NCBI GenBank assembly: GCA_037446355.1
Contig: JBBIIT010000004.1
Coordinates: forward strand, 45,360-109,359
Length of the DNA: 64,000 nt
Direction: 5' to 3'
Source of the DNA: Roseiarcus sp037446355
Lineage (GTDB): Bacteria > Pseudomonadota > Alphaproteobacteria > Rhizobiales > Beijerinckiaceae
This document shows positions 58,681 through 64,000 of the stretch, piece after piece. The notes beneath the pieces are model-generated. The model ran no database searches, was not told where the DNA came from, and was given only the letters and a program-made list of their open reading frames with translations. The translations under genes were made by a program, and so were the position numbers. Position 1 is the stretch's first letter; each line of letters begins with the position of its first letter.

Positions 58681-58989
58681 TTGCAACCGACGTTGGACGC
58701 TGACGGCTATCTCGTCGATCCGAACGCTTGGAGCCGCGAGTGGGCTGCGGAAACGGCGCGGGCGATGAACATCGAACTGACCGATGAGCATTGGGCGGCG
58801 ATCGACTTCATGCGCGCCTATTACGACGAACACCAGATCCCCGCCGACGCGCGATTCGTCATGCGCCATCTCACGCAGACGCGCGGCGCCTCGCGCAATC
58901 GCCTGTTCGAGTTGTTTCCGTTCGGCTACCCCGGCCAGGCCTGCAAGATCGCGGGGATGCGTCGCCCGCGCACCTGGAGCACAGGCTAG
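58681..58989 (+). CDS. DsrC/TusE-family protein lacking the penultimate cysteine
   Basis: TTG 58681 follows CAGGAGAAG, giving 102 residues. The DsrC fold pattern is clear: DADGYLVDPNAWSREWA, ELTDEHWAAIDFMRAYYDEH, HLTQTRGASRNRLFELFPFG and GYPGQACKIAGMRRP. DsrC carries two redox cysteines 11 residues apart at its C-terminal arm. Here the inner one is present (Cys88), but the position of the penultimate one is Trp99 in the ending RTWSTG. It therefore cannot form the DsrC intramolecular disulfide or act as ordinary TusE. It is convergent with sco-nirV-nirK and has a similar NNR box. Confidence 0.85.
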   Translation: MQPTLDADGYLVDPNAWSREWAAETARAMNIELTDEHWAAIDFMRAYYDEHQIPADARFVMRHLTQTRGASRNRLFELFPFGYPGQACKIAGMRRPRTWSTG

Positions 58990-58995
58990 AGCCGA

Positions 58996-59039
58996 TTGCT
59001 TCGCGGTTGAAACATCTTTGCGAGGCGAAACCGAAGCAA
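58996..59039. repeat. Imperfect inverted repeat between dsrC-like and sco genes
   Basis: TTGCTTCG (58996-59003) plus GTT (59006-59008) pair with AAC (59029-59031) plus CGAAGCAA (59032-59039), leaving a 2-base bulge and a 20-base loop. It could act as a weak terminator for the convergent genes, but no U-tract is evident. The rest of the gap (58990-59163) shows nothing else. Confidence 0.35.
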
Positions 59040-59163
59040 CCCGGGAGTTACAGCGCGCGACCCCTGGATCGCTTCGTCGCCGCGCGCAGCGCAAACCCAA
59101 AGCGTTCGCGCGAACTCGCAATGATGGGGCGCGGTTCAACCGAACAGCAATTCGGGCTGGCTT

Positions 59164-59766
59164 TCATCTGGGAGCGGCGACGAGTTCGCCGAGCTTTTCC
59201 AGCAACGCGCGCGAATCCGCCTGCACGCCTCGCTGCTGCGCGACGATCTCGCCGCGCGCGTCGATGAGCGAAATGACGGCGGTATGGTCGATAGCGCTCT
59301 CGCTCGCGCGGTGGTAACCGACCCCGAGCGCGGCGGCGAGTTCGCGCACTTCGTCATCGTCGGCGCGCAGCAGAGTCCAATATTTCAGATCGAGCCCGTG
59401 GGCATCGGCGTAAAGGCGCAGGCGTTCCGGCGTATCGGCATCCGGATCGAGTGAGAAAAACGCGAACCGGACATGGCCGACGGCTGCGGGCGGCAAGTGT
59501 TTATCGATCCACAGCATGTCGGCGACGATGGCCGGGCACATGTCCTTGCAGGCGGTGTAGCCCATCGCCGCAATGACCGGCTCGCCCGCGAGCGATTTCA
59601 ACGCGACGCTGGCGCCGTCCTGGTTCGTCCAGGCTTGGCCGAGATTGTAGAGCGACGCGCTTGGCCACGGCGCCGTCGTCTCGACCGCGCGGGCGCCAAG
59701 GACGAACAAAGCCGCGAGAGCCGCGATCCGCAAAGCTCCGCGCGACAGAAAAGGATTACTCGTCAT
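59164..59766 (-). CDS. SCO-family copper chaperone (SenC/PrrC-like)
   Basis: ATG 59766 overlaps the stop of the SUMF1-domain gene (ATGA), giving 200 residues. A signal-anchor (about 9-26) precedes the thioredoxin-like domain with the copper ligands CKDMCP (Cys73, Cys77) and His161 in AIDHTAVISLID. Sco proteins deliver copper to the CuA site of cytochrome oxidase or act as thiol reductants. Lying third in the nirK operon, it probably serves copper loading of nitrite reductase (inference). Confidence 0.88.
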   Translation of the reverse strand: MTSNPFLSRGALRIAALAALFVLGARAVETTAPWPSASLYNLGQAWTNQDGASVALKSLAGEPVIAAMGYTACKDMCPAIVADMLWIDKHLPPAAVGHVRFAFFSLDPDADTPERLRLYADAHGLDLKYWTLLRADDDEVRELAAALGVGYHRASESAIDHTAVISLIDARGEIVAQQRGVQADSRALLEKLGELVAAPR

Positions 59767-60557
59767 GGCGCCTCCTGGGCGCAGCGAAAGCCGAGATTGT
59801 CCGATGTGTACGAGGCCTTCAGGCTGGAGCGCAGCGAAAAGCGCATGAAGCCGGGGTAGTCGGTCGCGTCGGTCGCGCCCGCCGCCGCGCCGCCGCACAC
59901 CAGCGCGCTGTCCTTGCCGTTGGGATCGCGCGACTCGGCCGCCACCGCATAGGCGTCGAAATCGAGCGTCCATTCCCATACCAGGCCGACCATGTCGGCG
60001 ACGCCGTAGCCGTTCGGCGGCTCGCGACCGATCACGGGGGGGCGCTCGCCGTTCGGCTGGGCGAACCAGTTCAGCGAGCGAAGCCGCACCTCGGCCTGAT
60101 GGCGACCCGCATCGGCAAGCGCATATTCCCATTGTTCGGTCGTCGGCAGGCGCGCGCCGCGCGCACGGCAATAGGCCTGAGCAGCGAACCACGAAACATT
60201 GACGACCGGTTCGTCGCCGCTCGCGGCGTCGGGGAGTTCCGCGTCGCTGCGCCAGCGCCGGAGATAGCGCCCATCGACGAACAGAGCCTTGGCGCGCGAG
60301 CGCCGCCATTCCGGCCTAGCGGTCACGAAAGCGAGGAAGTCGGCGTCGGTGACGGGTTCGACATCGAGCCGAAACGCCGGAATGAAAATGGCGTTGACCG
60401 GCGGAGGCGAGGCTTCGTTCGGCGCCTTCAGGCGCAGGAACGGCGTGTATTGTCCTGCCGGAATCCGCGCCATACGCTCGCCCGCCGCCGATGCCAACGC
60501 GGCCGGAGCGAAGGCGACCGCCGCCGCGAAGGCGAGCGAGGCCGCCCCGCGCCTCAT
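59763..60557 (-). CDS. nirV: SUMF1/formylglycine-generating-enzyme-like protein, NirV type
   Basis: ATG 60557 overlaps the nirK stop, giving 264 residues with a signal peptide (about 1-25). The FGE-sulfatase fold is marked by MARIPAGQYTPF, PVNVSWFAAQAYCRARGARLPTTEQWEYA (in part), GYGVADMVGLVWEWTLD and a C-terminal LGFRCAQ. The paired catalytic cysteines of true formylglycine-generating enzymes are not evident, and NirV proteins are known as SUMF1-domain companions of nirK. The role is unclear, perhaps maturation or electron delivery. It is coupled to nirK and sco. Confidence 0.85.
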   Translation of the reverse strand: MRRGAASLAFAAAVAFAPAALASAAGERMARIPAGQYTPFLRLKAPNEASPPPVNAIFIPAFRLDVEPVTDADFLAFVTARPEWRRSRAKALFVDGRYLRRWRSDAELPDAASGDEPVVNVSWFAAQAYCRARGARLPTTEQWEYALADAGRHQAEVRLRSLNWFAQPNGERPPVIGREPPNGYGVADMVGLVWEWTLDFDAYAVAAESRDPNGKDSALVCGGAAAGATDATDYPGFMRFSLRSSLKASYTSDNLGFRCAQEAP

Positions 60558-61993
60558 TTGGCCTTGACGCGATAGGCCCTGACGTCGGCGGGGGTCACTT
60601 CGAGACCGGAATTGCCCCAGCTCGCATAGGCGTAGGTCAGCACATTGGCGATGTCCTCGTCGGGGAGATCCCAGGCCGGCATTTCGCCGTTGAAATGCTG
60701 GCCGTTGACGACGAGTTGGGCGTTCAGGCCGCCGGTGACGGTCCTGATCGCTCTGAACTTGTCGGCGTTGAGATAGTCGGAGCCGGCGAGCGGCGGGAAG
60801 GCCTCCGGCACGCCCCGCCCGTCGGCCTGATGGCAGGCCTGGCAATTGTTGGCGAAAACGCCCGCGCCGAGCTCGATCCGCTGCGCCTTGTCTTTGGCGG
60901 CGGGGGCCTGCGCCGCCGGCTGACTGGCGTTGCGTATGCCCGTGCCTTCGGGCTGATAGACGAGATCGCTGGTCTTGCCGGAATAGACGAGCTTGTCCTC
61001 CTCGCCGCCGACCTTGAGCTGGGCGAGCGCGCCGCGATTGAACGCGCGTTCGAGCGAATGGTCGACGATGATGAAGGTGCCGGTCGTGCTGGTCTTGAAA
61101 TCGACCATCGCCGCGCCGCCGGCCGGGATCATCGTCGTCTGCACGTTATGGGTCACGTTCGTGAAATTGCCCTCAGGATAGACCGTGTCAAAGATTTCGC
61201 CGATCACGTGGAACGAGGAAGTGAGGTTTGGCCCGCCGTCGCCGACGAACAGCCGCACCGTCTCGCCGTTCTTGGCCGTCAGCGCCTTGTCGCCGACCGT
61301 CGAGCCGACCGCGCCGTTGAAGACGACGTATTCCGGCTTTTCGTCGATCGTCTTGGCCATGCTGAACGGCTGCAAGCCCTGCTCGCCATTGGCGCCCTGG
61401 GTATAGAAGTCGCCCTGCATCAGGTAATATTCGTGATCGACCTTCGGAAGGCCCTCCTTGGGTTCGACCAGGATCAGGCCGTACATGCCGTTGGCCACAT
61501 GCATCGCGACGGGCGCGGTCGCGCAATGATACACATAAAGACCGGGGTTCAGCGCCTTGAACGAGAACACGGAGGTATGGCCCGGAGCCGTCAGCGAGGC
61601 CGCCGCGCCGCCGCCGGGCCCGTTGACCGCATGCAGGTCGATGTTGTGCGGCAGCTTATTGCCCGGGTGGTTGTCGAGATGCATCTCGACCAGGTCGCCC
61701 TCGCGCACGCGGATGAACTTGCCGGGAACATGGCCGCCGAAGGTCCAGAAGGTGTAGCGCACGCCGTCGGCGAGGCGCCCTTCGATTTCCTTCACTTCGA
61801 GGTGGACGACGACCTTGGTGGCGTGATCGCGATGGATGGCGGGCGGCGGGTTCGGCGCGTCGCCGAGCACGGCGTCCTCGACCCCGACGATAGGCGCGGC
61901 GAGATTCTCCTCGCGCGAGGCGGCGCTGGCGATGGTGGCGACGCAGGTGGACGCCAACAGCGCGGCGGCGGCGGCGAAGCAATGTTTTGTCAT
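60554..61993 (-). CDS. nirK: Copper nitrite reductase with fused C-terminal cytochrome c (NirK)
   Basis: ATG 61993 gives 479 residues with a signal peptide (about 1-26). Two cupredoxin domains carry the type 1 copper ligands His116, Cys157, His165 and Met170 (YHCATAPVAMHVANGM), and the type 2 ligands His121, His156 and His312. Catalytic Asp119 and His262 are in place. SSFHVIGEIFD marks the AniA-like class. Residues about 370-479 are a cytochrome c with haem motif CQACH (384-388) and likely Met438, as in the Ralstonia pickettii three-domain enzyme. It reduces nitrite to NO in the periplasm. It leads the nirK-nirV-sco operon. Confidence 0.95.
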   Translation of the reverse strand: MTKHCFAAAAALLASTCVATIASAASREENLAAPIVGVEDAVLGDAPNPPPAIHRDHATKVVVHLEVKEIEGRLADGVRYTFWTFGGHVPGKFIRVREGDLVEMHLDNHPGNKLPHNIDLHAVNGPGGGAAASLTAPGHTSVFSFKALNPGLYVYHCATAPVAMHVANGMYGLILVEPKEGLPKVDHEYYLMQGDFYTQGANGEQGLQPFSMAKTIDEKPEYVVFNGAVGSTVGDKALTAKNGETVRLFVGDGGPNLTSSFHVIGEIFDTVYPEGNFTNVTHNVQTTMIPAGGAAMVDFKTSTTGTFIIVDHSLERAFNRGALAQLKVGGEEDKLVYSGKTSDLVYQPEGTGIRNASQPAAQAPAAKDKAQRIELGAGVFANNCQACHQADGRGVPEAFPPLAGSDYLNADKFRAIRTVTGGLNAQLVVNGQHFNGEMPAWDLPDEDIANVLTYAYASWGNSGLEVTPADVRAYRVKAK

Positions 61994-62024
61994 GATGTGT
62001 CCGTTGCCCGGAAAACTCCCACCC

Positions 62025-62054
62025 ACGGATCGATTCCTCGCCGCGGCGATCCGT
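62025..62054. repeat. Nested palindromes in the nirK leader
   Basis: ACGGATCG (62025-62032) and CGATCCGT (62047-62054) form an 8-bp inverted repeat around TCGCCGCGGCGA (62038-62049), itself a perfect 12-base palindrome. It overlaps the predicted transcription start at 62049, so it may be an operator or a 5' mRNA hairpin. Confidence 0.4.
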
Positions 62055-62055
62055 G

Positions 62056-62097
62056 TTTATCGCGCGCGCGCCTCGACCCGACCTTGATTTTGGTTAA
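62056..62097 (-). promoter_or_regulatory. NNR/FNR-type class II promoter of nirK
   Basis: On the minus strand the box TTAACCAAAATCAA (62097 to 62084) is followed after exactly 22 bases by GATAAA (62061 to 62056). If the box is centred at -41.5, GATAAA falls at -12 to -7 and transcription starts near 62049, 56 bases before the nirK ATG. The remaining space to 62318 shows no gene. Confidence 0.65.
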
Positions 62098-62276
62098 GCG
62101 CCCAGCCTTGCGCCAAGCAATCAGAATCGCCGGCTTGGCTGAATGTGCAACGGGCTGCGTTCGTCCCCGAAGAGAGGTGCCGCCCGGAAAAACGAGGGCG
62201 GATGCGGGCCAAGCGAGTAACCGCCCCACTCGCAAGGATCGCTACGCCTCCGGCAAAAGGTCTTTTATCTTGTGCG

Positions 62277-62310
62277 GTCTGCTCCGCCGGCGCTTGGACC
62301 GGAAGCAGAC
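62277..62310 (-). terminator. Possible hairpin terminator after the transpeptidase-like gene
   Basis: GTCTGCTCCG (62277-62286) pairs with CGG (62301 region) and AGCAGAC (62304-62310) with one bulged A. It lies just 9 bases past the stop of the minus-strand gene. No immediate U-tract follows, so support is modest. Confidence 0.35.
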
Positions 62311-62318
62311 GCCGTCGC

Positions 62319-63029
62319 CTAAGCCGGCAGGACGGTCACTTTCGTCTTGACCGGCGTTCGCGAATAGAGGTCGATCATGTCCTGGCTGAGGAGGCCGGTG
62401 CAGCCGCTCGTAAGGTTGGTCCCGATCGTCTCGGGGTCGCTGGTGCTGTAGATCGTGTAGAGCGTGTAAACGCCGTTCTGATAGAGATAGAGCGTGCGGG
62501 CGCCGAGCGGGTTATCGAGGCCGGGCGCCATGCCGCCGGCATATTTGGCCGCCTCCGGCTGGCGCTGGATCATCTCTTTGGGCGGCGTCCAGACGGGCCA
62601 TTCGGCTTTGCGCCCGACATAGGCGTCACCGCTCCACAGGAACCCCTGGCGGCCGACATTGGCGCCGTAGCGGGTGGCGTTTCCATCGCCCTCGATACGG
62701 TAAACAAAGTACTTGCTGGGATCGACGATGATCGTGCCGACCGCTTCCTCGCTGTCGTAGCGCACGGTCCGGCGATAATATTTCGGATCGATCTTGCTCA
62801 CGTCGACCGCCGGGATCGGGAATTTCTCGTCGGGCGCCGGCCCGTAGACCTTCGCCGCCTCGGCGGGGCTCATGCCGTCGGTGATCGCGCAGCCGGATAG
62901 ACCCAGCGCGCCAAGCCCGAACGCGGAACCGAACAGAAACGACCGGCGGTTGAGAGGCCCCGACCCAAGCCCAGGCCGAGCCGCCTCGTCCAACGCGCCG
63001 GCATCCGCGATGCTATTGTCCTTATTCAT
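62319..63029 (-). CDS. L,D-transpeptidase-fold (YkuD) lipoprotein with altered active-site motif
   Basis: ATG 63029 gives 236 residues. A Tat-like RRSFLFGSAFGLGALGL runs into a lipobox LSGC (Cys47). The YkuD domain (about 88-236) keeps the nucleophile Cys210 in LTSGCTGL. The usual HGT motif is replaced by YST (Tyr194), and the CxR arginine after the nucleophile is replaced by Gly212. Rhizobial relatives normally read HGT...SSGCIR. Catalysis of 3-3 peptidoglycan crosslinks is therefore doubtful. It sits between nirK and a Crp/Fnr gene on the same strand. Confidence 0.8.
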   Translation of the reverse strand: MNKDNSIADAGALDEAARPGLGSGPLNRRSFLFGSAFGLGALGLSGCAITDGMSPAEAAKVYGPAPDEKFPIPAVDVSKIDPKYYRRTVRYDSEEAVGTIIVDPSKYFVYRIEGDGNATRYGANVGRQGFLWSGDAYVGRKAEWPVWTPPKEMIQRQPEAAKYAGGMAPGLDNPLGARTLYLYQNGVYTLYTIYSTSDPETIGTNLTSGCTGLLSQDMIDLYSRTPVKTKVTVLPA

Positions 63030-63298
63030 GATTTTGGAGCTTCCCATCTCCCGTCGTCCGACCCCGGCGCACCCCGGCGCACAGCCAAGGCGCGTCGCGC
63101 CGAGCCGAAATAGCCCTTTCACGGCTCGATTGGCAAGCTCGGGCGTTCGCCGCGCTCGGCCGCCGGACGCCGCGACGTCCAGGCGGTCTCGCTTCGCGCA
63201 GAACTTCGACGCGATCGTGCGGATCACAGCGTCGGTCAGCGGCGTCTCGGCGGGACCGCCCGGCCTCAAGCTGGAAATCGAGCTTCGGATTTCGACCG

Positions 63299-63991
63299 CT
63301 AACCCTCCGCGCGCCCCTCGGCGAAGATCGCGAGCCGGGCGACGTCGCGGATTCGCACGCTTTCGCGCTTCACCGAGACGCCGAATTCGCCGAGCTTCCC
63401 GAGCGCGCGCGAAAAACTCTCCGGTTTCATGCCCAGGCGATTGGCGATCAGCGATTTTTCGTAAGGCAGCGCGATCTCAACCGGGCCGGAGGCGGCGCCG
63501 GTCTGGCGCAAGAAGAAATCGGCGATGCGCTGCGGCGCCGACTGCGCCTTCAGGCGCTCGATCTCGTCAACGAGCTGGCGCAGCCGCGCCGAAGCGGCGG
63601 CGAGCATGTCGAAGGCGAGTTGCGGCTTGGCCATCACCGCGCTGCGCAGGCTGGCCGCGTCGATCTTGAGCAGGCGCGCCGGGCTCACCGCCTCGCAACT
63701 CGCCGGGTAGCGCCCGCCCATGAACATGGCGACCTCGGCCAACGTCTCCCCGGCGGAAAAGATCGCGACGACGATCTCCTCGCCGTCCTCGCGCGGCCGA
63801 AACAGTTTGGCCCAACCCTCGACGACGCAATAGAATCCGTCGGCCGGGTCGCCGTGCTGGAAGATCAACTCGCCGCGCCCGTAAGCGCGGGGGACGCGGG
63901 CGCCGATCATCGTGCGCGAAATATCGGGGCCCATTGCCTTGAACAGCGGCGCCCGCATGACGATTTCCCAATCCCGCTCCGAAAGGCTCAT
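63299..63991 (-). CDS. Crp/Fnr-family regulator, candidate DNR/NnrR-type
   Basis: The 230 residues comprise an effector domain (about 10-125; GRGELIFQHGDPADGFYCVVEG), a long dimer helix (RLRQLVDEIERLKAQSAPQRI) and a winged helix-turn-helix LPYEKSLIANRLGMKPESFSRAL (about 177-199). The E-x2-SR pattern in the recognition helix fits readers of TTGA/TCAA-type half-sites. There is no N-terminal cysteine cluster, so it is closer to DNR/NnrR than to FNR. Being 1.3 kb upstream of nirK, it is the natural candidate to read the two NNR boxes (inference). Its promoter is outside the window. Confidence 0.82.
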   Translation of the reverse strand: MSLSERDWEIVMRAPLFKAMGPDISRTMIGARVPRAYGRGELIFQHGDPADGFYCVVEGWAKLFRPREDGEEIVVAIFSAGETLAEVAMFMGGRYPASCEAVSPARLLKIDAASLRSAVMAKPQLAFDMLAAASARLRQLVDEIERLKAQSAPQRIADFFLRQTGAASGPVEIALPYEKSLIANRLGMKPESFSRALGKLGEFGVSVKRESVRIRDVARLAIFAEGRAEG

Positions 63992-64000
63992 GCCCGCTCC

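Noticed and set aside
63030..63298. Possible NNR box in the space between the transpeptidase-like gene and the Crp/Fnr gene
   Set aside because: I found only partial half-sites such as GATTGGCAAGC, with no matching second half at the right spacing.
1..64000. CRISPR arrays, insertion sequences, prophage or integrase genes, tRNA and rRNA genes
   Set aside because: I saw no regularly spaced direct repeats, transposase or integrase motifs, or tRNA TPsiC-type signatures in the intergenic gaps.

Overview
The window is GC-rich, densely coded chromosomal DNA with many ATGA-type start/stop overlaps. It looks like an alphaproteobacterium of the Hyphomicrobiales (Rhizobiales). Support comes from an Hda-type DnaA regulator, a WaaA/LpxK block with a DUF4170 gene, phasins, CtrA-type sites, and a roughly 1,900-residue membrane-anchored hendecad-repeat protein resembling the Agrobacterium growth-pole-ring protein. 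The family-level guess (Beijerinckiaceae/Methylocystaceae-like) is inference only. I found no rRNA, tRNA, insertion sequence, prophage or CRISPR array.

Layout. 1-7.8 kb: catabolic genes (a truncated flavin monooxygenase with DUF2783 and VOC partners, a Usp, a minus-strand RraA/SMP-30/threonine-synthase-like operon, a divergent hydroxyisobutyrate-dehydrogenase-like gene, an ABM monooxygenase and a small P-loop kinase). 8-15.4 kb: acyl-lipid and storage-granule block (paired acyl-CoA dehydrogenases, MaoC, enoyl-reductase-like protein, phasin, alpha/beta hydrolase, WS/DGAT acyltransferase). 15.4-27 kb: rlmN, hflKC, two convergent TerC proteins, SDR/isomerase, CDP-alcohol transferase, PerM-type protein, hda, ferredoxin and its reductase, and an Hpt protein. 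27.2-32.9 kb: the giant coiled-coil gene, preceded by a full CtrA site. 33-40.4 kb: fadJ-type fusion, DedA, phasin-like, GNAT, a Crp/Fnr regulator and a Tat-exported flavoprotein. 40.5-51.7 kb: lipid A/Kdo operon, CysQ-type phosphatase, two LysE exporters, Nudix, PhzF, pyridoxal kinase, adenine deaminase and a DMT transporter. 51.8-58.5 kb: two large secreted phosphoesterases flanking a TPR-sulfotransferase and an orphan GspN-like protein. 58.6-64 kb: a nitrite-respiration island with a DsrC/TusE-like protein, Sco, NirV-like SUMF1 protein, a haem-c-fused copper nitrite reductase, a degenerate L,D-transpeptidase-fold lipoprotein and a second Crp/Fnr regulator.

The most interesting system is the last island. 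The nirK-nirV-sco operon and the separate convergent dsrC-like gene each have an NNR/FNR-type box (TTGA-N6-TTAA), and each box lies about 22 nt from a plausible -10 element, as in class II FNR-family promoters. The DsrC-like protein keeps only one of the two C-terminal redox cysteines of DsrC and lacks the penultimate one. This suggests a sulfur-relay-derived protein controlled together with nitrite reduction. A second theme is cell-cycle control: a TTAA-N7-TTAAC CtrA site lies between the divergent Hpt and growth-pole-ring-like genes.
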